Shown here piece by piece: positions 16,789-25,490 of a DNA stretch of 64,000 nt (position 1 is the stretch's first letter; every line of letters begins with the position of its first letter). Source of the stretch: Bordetella genomosp. 5 (GTDB lineage Bacteria; Pseudomonadota; Gammaproteobacteria; Burkholderiales; Burkholderiaceae_B). The notes below the pieces were generated by a model. The model was not told where the DNA came from. It saw nothing but the letters and a program-made list of their open reading frames with translations, and searched no databases. The position numbers were made by a program, and so were the translations under genes. The stretch spans positions 231,952 to 295,951 of the forward strand of contig NZ_NEVN01000006.1 in assembly GCF_002261475.1 (NCBI RefSeq). The letters run 5' to 3'.

Positions 16789-19266
16789 TCAGAAGGTGCC
16801 GCGCACCGTCAAGGTGGCACTGCGCGGCTCGCCGTAGAAGCTGCCCCAGCCGGGTGCGCCGATGGTCTGGTAGTAGGTCTTGTCGAACAGGTTGTTCACG
16901 TTCAGCGCGGCCGACCAGTTCTTGTTGATCTGGTAGCCGACCCGCGCGTTCCAGACGGCGTAGGGAGCCTGCGAGACGCGCACCGATCGCGTCTCGGTGT
17001 AGCTGCCGGTCTGGTAGTTCACGCCGCCGCCCAGGGTCCAGGCCGACCATTCTCCCGGCAGCCGGTAGTCCGACCACAGGCGGAAGATGTGTTTGGGCGT
17101 CATGGTGCGGCCGAAGTTGGTGCTCGACACCTCGGTGTCGTTCAGGAACTTGAGCGTGTTGAACGTGTACCCCGCGAACAGCTGCCAGCCGCGCGCGATC
17201 TCGCCGCTGATCTCGGCATCGAAGCCCTGGCTGCGTACCTTGCCGCTCGACACATAGCAGATATCGCCTACCGTGCAGGTGCTGGTGAGGTCCTGCTGCG
17301 CGCGATTCTTCTGATCGATGCGGAACACGGCGAACGAAGTGTTGAGCCGGCCGTCGAGCAGCTCGCCCTTGATGCCGGCTTCGTAGTTCTTGCCCACGAT
17401 GGGATCGAGCAGCTGACCCGAGGCATCCAGCGAGTTCTGCGGTTCGAAGATCTCTGCAAAGCTCAGATAGCCGGACCACTGCGGGTTGAACGCATAGATC
17501 AGGCCGCCGTAGGGCGTGACCACACCGTTCTCCTTGTACGGGTCGGTGTACGCCGCGCCGCCGTCACGGTAGCGGCCGGTGTTCTCGTACCAGCTCACGC
17601 GCGCGCCGGCCACCAGGGTCAGCGGGTCGGCCAGGCTGAATCGGCCCACGCCGTACACGCCGGTCTGCTTCATCTTGATGATGGTGGCGGCGCCGCGGTA
17701 GGCGTTCTCGCGCAGCCAGTCGTCGGAGGGCTCGGGCACGTGGTGGTCCGGATCCCAGACATTCACCGCGCGATTCAGGCGGGCGGTCGCGAAGTCGTTC
17801 TTGCTCGTGAGCTCGTTGATGCTGGCGCCCACGCTGATCGAATGCTTGCGGCCCAGGGCCTCGAACGCGCCGTCCACATCGAGATTGAGCGCCTTGTTGT
17901 GGGTGGAGAAGTCGAAGATCCCCGCGTACATCGTGGGGCCGAGCCGCGTGATCGCGTTGACCGCGCCTTCGGTGAACGCATACTTCGAATCGTTCGATTC
18001 CTGGGTGGACGTGCCGGTGAGGCGTAGCGACCAGTCGTCGTTGACGCGGTGCGCCAGTTCCGCGAAAGCGGTCGTCTGCTTGCCGTTCCAGCGGTTCCAG
18101 TCCTGCGAGAGCGAGGTCGACCGCTTCAGGCCGATATCGTCGCCGTTCACATAGTGCGGAAGGCCGTGGAAAAACGGCGTGGAGCGCAGCTCTTCATAGC
18201 TCACGCCACCCGTCAGGGTGGTGGACGGACTCAGGTCGTAGCTCAGCACGCCATACAGCACGCCGGTGCGGCTCTTCGCGGCATCGTAGAAATAGTCGCG
18301 ATCGTTGTAACTCACCACGCCGCGGCCCCGCAGCGAGCCGGACTCGTTGAGCGGACCGGTCGCGTCGATGTCGGCGCGATAGTTGTTCCATGATCCGCCG
18401 CTGGCCATCACCTCGAGCTGGTTCTCGGCGAGCGGACGCTTGCGCACCAGATTGACCGCGGCACTGGGCGAACCCGCGCCCTGCAACAGGCCGGTGGCGC
18501 CGCGGATGATCTCCACGCGATCCAGGATGACGGTGCTGCTCGTGAAACTGTTGGCCTGCGGGTAGTAGAAGGCGCGGTTCACGCCATCGAACTGATAGCT
18601 GTCGACGCGAAAGCCACGCGAGAAGACGTAGTTGCCGCCCATCGGACTCTTGTACAGCGTCATGCCGGTGCTGTTGGCGAGCACGTCGTCGAGCGAGTTG
18701 GCATTCTGGTCGTCCATGCGCTGGCGCGTCACCACCGTGACCGACTGCGGGATCTCCTTCAGGGTCTGTTGGCCCTTGCCGATGGTGACGACATTGCTGG
18801 TGTAGCTGCCCGAGCCTTCGGTCGCGGCCGTGTCCAGGCGGCCCGTCACGGTCACGGGCGCCAGGATCGAGGCGCCGTCCTGCGGCACGCGGCGCAGGTG
18901 GTAGCCCTCGCCGTTGGCGTTGGCGACGGCCTGCAATCCGGTGCCCGCCAGCAAACGCGCCAGCCCTTGCTCGGCCGTGTAGCGGCCCGACAGGCCCTGG
19001 GTCATGACGCCGCGGGTGAGGGCGGGCGACGCGGCCACGGTCACCTGCGCGGCGACGCCGAACTGGCCCAGCGCCTCATCGAGCGGCGCGGGCGCGATCG
19101 CGAAGGGAATGCCTTGCGCAGCGGCGGGCTGGGCCCAGCTCGGGGCGGGCGCGGCAAGCGGCACGATGGCCGCCAGCGCGATCCGGACGGCGAGGTGCAG
19201 GCGCGCGGGGCGCATCCCGGGAGCCGACGACGCGGCGGGAGAAGAAGGCGAATGGCGAGCGGCCAT
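16789..19266 (-). CDS. TonB-dependent siderophore receptor with signalling domain
   Basis: The 825-residue outer-membrane receptor resembles the FpvA/FoxA/FhuE class. After a signal peptide it has an N-terminal STN (secretin/TonB short) domain at about residues 50-125 (AIAPAPLDEALGQFGVAAQV), then the plug (about 140-280; ESFTV-like TonB box area, IPQSVTVVTRQRMDDQN) and a 22-strand barrel ending in a terminal Phe (TVRGTF). The STN domain is what contacts an inner-membrane FecR-type protein, and such a gene lies directly upstream on the same strand with its sigma factor. Substrate binding should therefore switch on transcription of this receptor. The ligand is probably a ferric siderophore, exact identity unknown. 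The start is supported by an AGGA site about 10 bases upstream. Confidence 0.93.
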   Translation of the reverse strand: MAARHSPSSPAASSAPGMRPARLHLAVRIALAAIVPLAAPAPSWAQPAAAQGIPFAIAPAPLDEALGQFGVAAQVTVAASPALTRGVMTQGLSGRYTAEQGLARLLAGTGLQAVANANGEGYHLRRVPQDGASILAPVTVTGRLDTAATEGSGSYTSNVVTIGKGQQTLKEIPQSVTVVTRQRMDDQNANSLDDVLANSTGMTLYKSPMGGNYVFSRGFRVDSYQFDGVNRAFYYPQANSFTSSTVILDRVEIIRGATGLLQGAGSPSAAVNLVRKRPLAENQLEVMASGGSWNNYRADIDATGPLNESGSLRGRGVVSYNDRDYFYDAAKSRTGVLYGVLSYDLSPSTTLTGGVSYEELRSTPFFHGLPHYVNGDDIGLKRSTSLSQDWNRWNGKQTTAFAELAHRVNDDWSLRLTGTSTQESNDSKYAFTEGAVNAITRLGPTMYAGIFDFSTHNKALNLDVDGAFEALGRKHSISVGASINELTSKNDFATARLNRAVNVWDPDHHVPEPSDDWLRENAYRGAATIIKMKQTGVYGVGRFSLADPLTLVAGARVSWYENTGRYRDGGAAYTDPYKENGVVTPYGGLIYAFNPQWSGYLSFAEIFEPQNSLDASGQLLDPIVGKNYEAGIKGELLDGRLNTSFAVFRIDQKNRAQQDLTSTCTVGDICYVSSGKVRSQGFDAEISGEIARGWQLFAGYTFNTLKFLNDTEVSSTNFGRTMTPKHIFRLWSDYRLPGEWSAWTLGGGVNYQTGSYTETRSVRVSQAPYAVWNARVGYQINKNWSAALNVNNLFDKTYYQTIGAPGWGSFYGEPRSATLTVRGTF

Positions 19267-19397
19267 GACTGGAGTTCCTGGGGTTCGACGAATGAGTGGG
19301 TCAGACCGCGGGCGCCTCGCTGTCTGTCTCTCTGTCTAACGAACCAGATTCGATAATCTTCGCCGCCGTTACAATTTCGCCCGCTTCGAGGCCAGGT

Positions 19398-20390
19398 CTA
19401 GGCGGGTTGCCGGGGTCCGACCGTGACCCAATAGCGCGTGCGATAGCGCAGCTCGAGATCGAGCACGCCGGCCACCACCTCGAGCGCCTTGTCGGTGTCG
19501 TCGATCCGGAAAGCGCCGGTCACCTCGCGATGCGCGACCGCGTCGTCGCAACGCACCAGCCCGGGTCGATAGCGGCCGAGCTCGGTGAGGAAGCGGTCGA
19601 GCCGCATGCGGTTCGCCACCAGCATGCCGGCGGCCCAGGCCGGTGTGCCACCCTCGATGGGCGACGCGGGGGCAAGCGTGCGGCGATCGAACTCGAGCTG
19701 TTCTCCGGCGTGCACCACCCGCGCTGCCTGCGTGTGGGCGCGGGGTTCCACGCGCACCGCGCCCTCGAACACGCCGATCCGCGTCGCCGCGCCGTCGTCG
19801 TCCAGTTGCCGCACGACGAAGCGCGTGCCCAGCGGGGTGAGCCGGCCGTTCGGGGTCTCGACGGTGAACGGGCGGCCGGCCGGATCGGGCGCCGTCGCGA
19901 TCAGGATCTCGCCTGCGCGCAGGTCGACGCGGCGCTGGCGGGCGTCGTAGTGCAGCGCCACGGTCGAGTCGGTGTTGAGCGTGAGCAGGGTGCCGTCGGC
20001 CAGCGTCAGGGTCTGTTGCTGGCCCACGGCGGTGCGATGGACGGTCGAGCCGTCCCACCAGCCCTCGCGCAGGCCGGCCCATGTCAGGCCGCCGAGACCG
20101 ACGCCCCCGACCATCCACTTCAGCGCGCTGCGACGCGAGCGCCCCTCGCAATAGCGCAGGATGGTCTGGCTGGCGGTGGTCTCGGAAACCGGCCCGCCGG
20201 TGAGTCCGCCGACTTCCTGGCCGATGCCGGTGAGGCGCTGCCAGGCGAGCTCATGCCGCGCGTCGGCCTGGCGCCAGGCGGTACAGGCCGCCAGGGTGTC
20301 CGCGTCGGGTGCATCGCCGGTCCGCATCATCCAGCGGGCGGCCTCGCGAACAATGTCGGCATGCAGCCGTTCGGCGCGGGCCGCGCTCAT
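19398..20390 (-). CDS. fecR: FecR-family anti-sigma/sigma regulator
   Basis: This 330-residue protein starts at an ATG overlapping the sigma-factor stop by four bases (ATGA). It has a cytoplasmic N-terminal DUF4880-like segment (ADIVREAARWMMR...ARHELAWQRL), a membrane segment near residues 83-100 (LKWMVGGVGLGGLTWAG) and a periplasmic FecR domain (TLADGTLLTLNTDSTVAL, GRPFTVETPNGRLTPLGTRF). It transmits the state of the STN domain of the TonB receptor to the ECF sigma factor. Gene order sigma-FecR-receptor on one strand is the standard cell-surface signalling module. Confidence 0.93.
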   Translation of the reverse strand: MSAARAERLHADIVREAARWMMRTGDAPDADTLAACTAWRQADARHELAWQRLTGIGQEVGGLTGGPVSETTASQTILRYCEGRSRRSALKWMVGGVGLGGLTWAGLREGWWDGSTVHRTAVGQQQTLTLADGTLLTLNTDSTVALHYDARQRRVDLRAGEILIATAPDPAGRPFTVETPNGRLTPLGTRFVVRQLDDDGAATRIGVFEGAVRVEPRAHTQAARVVHAGEQLEFDRRTLAPASPIEGGTPAWAAGMLVANRMRLDRFLTELGRYRPGLVRCDDAVAHREVTGAFRIDDTDKALEVVAGVLDLELRYRTRYWVTVGPRQPA

Positions 20391-20899
20391 GAGTAGAGCA
20401 CCGCATAGCAATGCTCCCAGGCCTTGACGATGTCGCGCTGCACCGCGGCCACCGAGATGTCGAGCTGCTCGGCGATGTCACGGTAGGGCAGGCCCTCGAC
20501 CTGCGCCAGCACGAACACCCGGCGCGCCCGCGTGGGCAACTGCTCGAGCATGCGGCACACCGCGTTCAGCGCCTCGAGGACCAGGGCTTGGGTCTCCGGG
20601 CTCGGCTCGACCGCGTCGCTGCGGGCGGCGAGCGTGTCGAGGTAGGCCTGCTCGACGGCGCGGTGGCGCGATTGGTCGATCAGGAGGCGCTTGGCGACGG
20701 TCGTGAGGAAGCCGCGCGGTTCGGCGAACGCGGCGCGCGACTCGCTGCGCATGACGCGCTCGAACGTGTCGTGGGCCAGATCCGCGGCATTGTCGGTGTT
20801 GCCGCTGAGCCGGCGGCGCAGCATCTGCACCAGCCAGCCGTGATGCTCTCGGTACAGGCTGACGAAATCGTCGGAGGACGCAAAGTCGGCGGGGGGCAA
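20387..20899 (-). CDS. fecI: FecI-like ECF sigma factor
   Basis: The 170-residue protein contains sigma region 2 (FVSLYREHHGWLVQML, ADLAHDTFERVM) and region 4 (LEQLPTRARRVFVLAQVEGLPYRDIAEQL), with the length and short linker of iron-starvation ECF sigmas. It is the first gene of the signalling operon. A Fur-box-like palindrome lies 19 bases upstream of its start, so repression under iron-replete conditions is expected. Its target is probably a promoter in the 131-base gap before the receptor gene. Confidence 0.93.
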   Translation of the reverse strand: MPPADFASSDDFVSLYREHHGWLVQMLRRRLSGNTDNAADLAHDTFERVMRSESRAAFAEPRGFLTTVAKRLLIDQSRHRAVEQAYLDTLAARSDAVEPSPETQALVLEALNAVCRMLEQLPTRARRVFVLAQVEGLPYRDIAEQLDISVAAVQRDIVKAWEHCYAVLYS

Positions 20900-20917
20900 G
20901 GGCGCTTCCGTTCAAAC

Positions 20918-20936
20918 GATAATGGGAATGATTGCT
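20918..20936 (-). promoter_or_regulatory. Fur-box-like operator
   Basis: The plus-strand sequence GATAATGGGAATGATTGCT matches the 19-base Fur consensus GATAATGATAATCATTATC at 13 positions. It lies 19 bases upstream of the ECF sigma start. Position and module type support iron control. Confidence 0.7.
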
Positions 20937-21154
20937 AATTTTACAGAAATCAGCGCCCCAGTTGTGTTTGAACCGTGCAAGTGCCCGCGCTGGCGGCGAC
21001 GGGCAGTGGCGGACGTCTCCGGTCAGCCGCCGGCTGGCAGGCGCGTGCGGCGCGTCCGCGCCACCGGCCTCGACCAGCAGCACGCGGCCGTGGCCGGGCG
21101 TGGCGAGCAGGGCGGCGAGCGACGGCGCCGTGCTGACGGGCGCCGCCACGGCTT

Positions 21155-22543
21155 TCAGCGACCGAGCGCGCGCACGCGGCCGTTGTCCAGCGCCGCCACG
21201 GCCGCCACGCGCGGCAGGTCGGCGCCCGGTTCGGCACGCGCCACGGCGGCCTGGATGCGGCGTTCGATGCGCTTGTTGAAGCCGGAGACCAGATCCTCGC
21301 GCACCGCGAACAGGCCGGTCGGCGCATCGTAGAGCAGATCGGGCGTCACGCCCGCCTGATCGATCGGCGTGCCGGAGGGACGCAGCATGCGGGCGGTGGT
21401 GAGCAGCATGCCACCCTCGTCGCGCGGCAGCGGCAGGACGGTCTGGATCGTGCCCGCGCCGGTGGTGCGCGCGCCGATCAGCAGCGCGCGTCCATGGTCC
21501 TGCAGCGCGCCCGCCACGAGTTCGGCGCCCGCGCCGGTGCGGCCATCCACCAGCACGCTGATCTGCACGCCGGGCAGGATGTCGCCGTCGCGCGCCGTGA
21601 GGCGGCGTTCGTTCATGGGCGAACGGCCGCGCAGCGTGGCGATCACCGTGCCCGGCGGCAGCAGCAGGCTGCCGAGGTGCTCGGCCACATCGAGCAGCCC
21701 GCCCGCGTTGCCCCGCAGGTCCAGCACCAGGCCCTGCACCGGCGCGCCGGCCTGTGCGGCGGCCGCCTCGAGCGCGGCGCGGAAGTCGGCGCCGGTGGTG
21801 GCATTGAACGCCGTGATGCGCACCAGCGCCACGCGGCCCTCGATGTCCCAGGTGAGCGCGGCGGGCGCGGGCACCGGCGCCCGTTCGGCCTGTATCTCGA
21901 GCGGCGCGGCCTCGCCGGCGCGTTGCACCCGCAACTGCGTGAGCGTGCCGACCTCGCCGCGCAGCAGCGAGACGGCCTGCGCCAGACCCATGCCCGCGGT
22001 GGGTCGTCCGTCCACGCTCGTGATCACGTCGTCGGGGCGCAAGCCGGCTTTCTCGGCGGGCCCGCCCGGCAGCGCGCGCACCACCGTCAGGCGGCCTTGC
22101 TCCATCTTGAGCTCGAGCCCGACCGAGGCGGGCGGCGGCTTGAACTCCACCGGCGCGATGAGCCGGCTTTGCGGATCCAGCCCGTTCAGCATGGCGTTGA
22201 GCGCGGTCTGCACGGCGGCGTCACGCGCCTGCGGCGCCGGAAACCGCATCAGCTCATCCGTCAGCAGGCGCACCTGCGGCGTGACGCCCGCCGCCTTGTC
22301 CTGCGCCCGGATCGCCTCGTCGAGCGACGCGGCCCGCGCCGCGCCGGCCGCCTGCGCCAGCGGCGCCAGTCCGCGCAGGCCCGCGATCACCACCCGGCGG
22401 GTGTCGATGGGATCGACGTAGTGCGCCTGGATCTGTACGACGGCCGCGGTCAGCTTGCCTTCGAGGTCTTCGCGCGGCCCGGCCAGCACCGTGCCCGGGA
22501 GGGCCAGGGAAACCAGCAGGGCGAGGACTCGTTGGCGCATCAT
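21155..22543 (-). CDS. S41/CtpA-family protein lacking the catalytic dyad
   Basis: The 462-residue protein has a signal peptide (ending TVLA), an N-terminal helical part, a PDZ domain (about residues 135-215; GLELKMEQGRLTVV, AEKAGLRPDDVI) and an S41 tail-specific-protease core (LVLDLRGNAGGLLDVAE, LVAGALQDHGRA, GVTPD). In active CtpA/Prc enzymes a Ser and a Lys 25 residues apart form the dyad. Aligned on the conserved E-x3-G-A-L-Q-D and TxGxGT segments, both positions are Ala here: residue 338 (codon 21530-21532) and 363 (codon 21455-21457). The Lys-to-Ala and Ser-to-Ala changes were read directly on the minus strand. It is therefore probably a periplasmic pseudoprotease. The start MMRQRVLAL is chosen because it begins the signal peptide; a longer open frame upstream is spurious. 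Confidence 0.88.
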   Translation of the reverse strand: MMRQRVLALLVSLALPGTVLAGPREDLEGKLTAAVVQIQAHYVDPIDTRRVVIAGLRGLAPLAQAAGAARAASLDEAIRAQDKAAGVTPQVRLLTDELMRFPAPQARDAAVQTALNAMLNGLDPQSRLIAPVEFKPPPASVGLELKMEQGRLTVVRALPGGPAEKAGLRPDDVITSVDGRPTAGMGLAQAVSLLRGEVGTLTQLRVQRAGEAAPLEIQAERAPVPAPAALTWDIEGRVALVRITAFNATTGADFRAALEAAAAQAGAPVQGLVLDLRGNAGGLLDVAEHLGSLLLPPGTVIATLRGRSPMNERRLTARDGDILPGVQISVLVDGRTGAGAELVAGALQDHGRALLIGARTTGAGTIQTVLPLPRDEGGMLLTTARMLRPSGTPIDQAGVTPDLLYDAPTGLFAVREDLVSGFNKRIERRIQAAVARAEPGADLPRVAAVAALDNGRVRALGR

Positions 22544-22593
22544 CGGCAAAAGGCTCCAAAACAGGGTATTCGGAAGGGGCTGGGGGGTCGGCC

Positions 22594-23637
22594 TCAGGCC
22601 GGGTTGGCCAGCGGTGTCAGCGCGTCCAGCAGCGCGCGCTCGGCCTGCGCCGACATCCGGAAGCCGTCCGCGCCGGACACGATATCGCCGGCCGCAACCC
22701 GCGCGTTCCACCAGTCGCGCACGAAGTCCTGGGCGTAGCCGCCGGTGCGCAGCCCGAACGGCTCTTTCACCAGATTGAACACGATCATCAGCTCGAAGCT
22801 GGGCTCGTCGTAGGTCTCGGCGCCGCGCGGCCGCGCCACGAAGGCCTCGAACGACGCGGGCGTGGCAAGTTGCGTGTACAACCAGAACATCAGGGCGTAC
22901 ATGAGATGGGAGTCCGGGTCGGTGTGCAGCGAGAAGTGGCCCTTGGCCTCGACGATGCGGCGCGCCAGCGCGCGCAGCACCTGCTCTCCGTCGGGCAGGC
23001 GCTCGCCGGCCGCGGCCAGCGCGGCGATCACGATCGGCGAGAGCGATCCTTGCTCGGTCATGTCGATTGCCTGCGCCCGCTCGGCTTCGCTGTCGTCGAA
23101 CGCTTCTTCGCCGACCAGGCCATGGATGAACTCGGCGAAATTGGCCGCCACGACGGTGATCCGATAGTCGTCTTCCTGATCCACGTGCACGACGCGCGGT
23201 TCGCCCTGCGGGCCGCAATCACGGTAGTCGAGCATGATCACGTCGTGTCCGGCGCTCGGGCAGGTGGCGATCACCACGCCGATGTCCGGGTAGCCCCATT
23301 CGCGCATCATGAATGGGGAGCCCAGTTCGCCGCAGAGCGAATAGCATGCGTCGCGCCCGATGGCGTAGAGGCCGGTGATGGCGACGTGATCGTCGGCCCA
23401 GCTCGTGGGCTCGTCCATCGGAAAGCAGTTGCGTGCGACCACGCCGCCATTCTGGTGGCGGGCGAGTTCGATGTAGGCGGACGGCAGCCGATAGCCCAGT
23501 TCCGCCTCGATGGCTGCCACCCGAGCGTCGTCGGGCGCGGGCTCGACATAGTTTTCGCGTGAGTAAGCGTGGTCTTCCCAGAAGGTGTCGATATCGAAAT
23601 CGGCAAAAGCGGAGCCGTGCGCCGGGCGGGTGACCAT
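22594..23637 (-). CDS. SMI1/KNR4 family protein
   Basis: The 347-residue cytoplasmic protein starts at MVTRPAHGSAFADFD, preceded by an AGGA site eight bases away. Its N-terminal half (about residues 30-170) shows the SMI1/KNR4 fold signature: AAIEAELGYRLPSAYIELARHQNGG, followed by a SWADDHVAITGLYAIG-like region and an acidic segment (EPRVVHVDQEDDYRITVVA). This superfamily is known for immunity proteins against polymorphic toxins and for regulatory proteins. The C-terminal half is unassigned. No toxin gene is adjacent; the downstream gene on the same strand is the inactive S41 homologue, 50 bases away, so the two may be co-transcribed. Confidence 0.75.
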   Translation of the reverse strand: MVTRPAHGSAFADFDIDTFWEDHAYSRENYVEPAPDDARVAAIEAELGYRLPSAYIELARHQNGGVVARNCFPMDEPTSWADDHVAITGLYAIGRDACYSLCGELGSPFMMREWGYPDIGVVIATCPSAGHDVIMLDYRDCGPQGEPRVVHVDQEDDYRITVVAANFAEFIHGLVGEEAFDDSEAERAQAIDMTEQGSLSPIVIAALAAAGERLPDGEQVLRALARRIVEAKGHFSLHTDPDSHLMYALMFWLYTQLATPASFEAFVARPRGAETYDEPSFELMIVFNLVKEPFGLRTGGYAQDFVRDWWNARVAAGDIVSGADGFRMSAQAERALLDALTPLANPA

Positions 23638-23827
23638 GAATAATCCTGTAGAAGGTTCGTGCGAGCGCCCCTTGCTGGCATCAGCATCGGAGCAGCGCAC
23701 AAGATGCGGGATCGTATCGCAGGTCCTCTGCTCGTTGTATTGCCAAACGTCAGCGGCACCGCAGAGGGCAGGGTTGCGTAGAATGCGCAAGCCAGTGGCG
23801 TCTTGCCACTTTACCGATGAACCGCCT

Positions 23828-24814
23828 ATGAACGTCCGACATCAGCCCCCCCGTGCCACCGCGCCACCCAAGGAAGGCCAATCGCGAGCGGGCGATTCAG
23901 ACGTGAGCAGCCTGTCGTGGGACGACCTTCGGATCGTCAAGGCTCTCAGCGATTCGGGTAATCGTGCGACCGCTGCCGACAGACTGGGGTTGAATGCATC
24001 TACGCTCTCGCGCCGGATCGCGCATCTTGAACAGGCGCTGGGAGTCACGATTTTCACGCGGCGGCGGTCGGGCTACACCCTCACGGCGGAAGGCCAGGAA
24101 CTGCGGGCGTTAAGCGAGCGCGTCGAGCTGGACATTGTCAGCGTGGCTCGGCGCGTCGGCCGCGCCACGCAGGAGCCCATCGGGAACCTGCGAATCACCA
24201 CCAGCGACTCGCTTCTGCTCCATTTTCTGACGCCCATCATCGCGGCGTTCAGGAGGCGCCACACCGCAATACGGATCGAGGTGTATGTGGGCAACGACGC
24301 CTTGAACCTCGCACGCGACGAGTCGGATATCGCGCTTCGCGCCACCAAGAATCCGCTCGATACCCTGGCGGGACGCCGTCTTGCCACGATCGCCTGGGCG
24401 GCGTACGGCCGTCGGGCCGACTTTCCCCACAATACGCCGGCAGGCGACCGCCTCTACGAACAGCTCTGGGTGTCGTACGCAGGGCGATTGGCAGGCCTGG
24501 GTGCGGTGCCGTACGTCGACGCGCGCGTCGCGGCGTCCGACATTCTCTATCGGGCGGATTCGGTGGCAGCTATCTCCAGCGCCATCTCAGCGGGAATGGG
24601 GATCGGTTTTCTTCCCTGCATGCTCGGCGATGTCATGCCGGGCTTGATGCGCATGGGGCCCGTCGTGCCAGAGCTCGATGACGAGCTCTGGCTGCTCACC
24701 CATCCCGACATCCGGGTATCGCCACGGGTACAGACCTTTATGCAGTTCTGCGCGGATGCGGTGCGCGAACAGAAGGCGCTGATCGAAGGGCGATCGCCCG
24801 CCACGCCTGTCTGA
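23828..24814 (+). CDS. LysR-family regulator
   Basis: A 328-residue LysR protein. A polar N-terminal extension of about 30 residues precedes the winged helix (LSWDDLRIVKALSDSGNRATAAD, then NASTLSRRIAHLEQALGV). The effector domain follows and includes IGNLRITTSDSLLLHFLTP. It resembles the LysR subgroup with short C-terminal domains often controlling nearby dehydrogenases. It is divergent from the SMI1 gene and convergent with the RidA gene (17 bases between stops). A small dyad (AGTGGC-N5-GCCACT, 23794-23810) sits upstream of the chosen ATG. An upstream in-frame start at 23585 is rejected because it would overlap the SMI1 gene. Confidence 0.88.
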   Translation: MNVRHQPPRATAPPKEGQSRAGDSDVSSLSWDDLRIVKALSDSGNRATAADRLGLNASTLSRRIAHLEQALGVTIFTRRRSGYTLTAEGQELRALSERVELDIVSVARRVGRATQEPIGNLRITTSDSLLLHFLTPIIAAFRRRHTAIRIEVYVGNDALNLARDESDIALRATKNPLDTLAGRRLATIAWAAYGRRADFPHNTPAGDRLYEQLWVSYAGRLAGLGAVPYVDARVAASDILYRADSVAAISSAISAGMGIGFLPCMLGDVMPGLMRMGPVVPELDDELWLLTHPDIRVSPRVQTFMQFCADAVREQKALIEGRSPATPV

Positions 24815-24831
24815 TTCCGGCCAGCGGACGA

Positions 24832-25299
24832 TTACGCATCGGCGCCCGGGCCGAGAATCGCCTTGCAAGCCACCTCGATCAGCTGCGCGGGCATCGCCAG
24901 ACGCGACACGCCAATCAGATTGCTTGCGCACTGCGGCCGCTGGGTGCCGTACGCCTCCTTGCGCACCTTGCCCGCCGCCGCAAACGCGGCGTCCACGTCC
25001 AGGACATACACGGTTTCTTCGACCACGTTATCCAGCGTGGCGCCGAACTGTGCGAGTACCTTGGAAAGGTTCACATAGGTCTGGCGCATCTGCGCCTCCA
25101 TGGCAGAAAAATCCTCGGGCGCACCGCGACCATCCAGCGCCGCGGGCGCAACCAGATTGCCGCTATCGTCGTGGCTGAGTTGCCCGGACACATAGATTTC
25201 GTTGCCGACTCTGACGGCCTGCGCGTAGCCGTAGGCGTCTTCCCACGGCACGTTCAAATAGGCGGTTTGCTTGCTGATCGGGTGGGCGGTGTTGGCCAT
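24832..25299 (-). CDS. RidA family protein (enamine/imine deaminase-like)
   Basis: The 155-residue protein has the YjgF/YER057c/UK114 fold signature: VGNEIYVSGQLSHD near residue 32, TYVNLSKVLAQFGATLDNVVE and a SRLAMPAQLIEVACKAIL C-terminal strand. Canonical RidA hydrolyses reactive 2-aminoacrylate-type enamines using an Arg near the C-terminal 'RxxVxVxxLP' region; that Arg is not seen in the same place here (SRLAMPAQLIEV), so this may be a RidA-like member with another substrate. An AAGGAA site precedes the ATG. A long dyad lies about 90 bases upstream. Confidence 0.88.
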   Translation of the reverse strand: MANTAHPISKQTAYLNVPWEDAYGYAQAVRVGNEIYVSGQLSHDDSGNLVAPAALDGRGAPEDFSAMEAQMRQTYVNLSKVLAQFGATLDNVVEETVYVLDVDAAFAAAGKVRKEAYGTQRPQCASNLIGVSRLAMPAQLIEVACKAILGPGADA

Positions 25300-25389
25300 G
25301 TCGGTTCCTTGGGATGTTGCCGCCGCGAGGGTTCTGCGCGGACGGATTTGAGAAACGACAGGCTATCAAGCGTACGAAGCGCACGGCGC

Positions 25390-25421
25390 GCAATTTTGCG
25401 CCTCTGGTGGCGCAGAATTGC
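25390..25421. promoter_or_regulatory. 13-bp inverted repeat upstream of the RidA gene
   Basis: GCAATTTTGCGCC (25390-25402) and GGCGCAGAATTGC (25409-25421) are inverted with one mismatch and a 6-base spacer. It lies 91 bases upstream of the RidA start and 69 bases beyond the stop of the next LysR gene. It has no U tract, so an operator is as likely as a terminator. Confidence 0.5.
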
Positions 25422-25490
25422 ACCGGAACTGCGACCCGAGGCCCGCTGGGTTTACCCACGGGGCGCGCGTCCCGCGCCCGACTCAGTGGC

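Noticed and set aside
20478..21149. GTG-initiated minus-strand frame with a VLLVEAGG segment between the S41 and sigma genes
   Set aside because: The segment looks like an FAD-enzyme motif by chance; the frame runs through the Fur site into the sigma gene in another frame.
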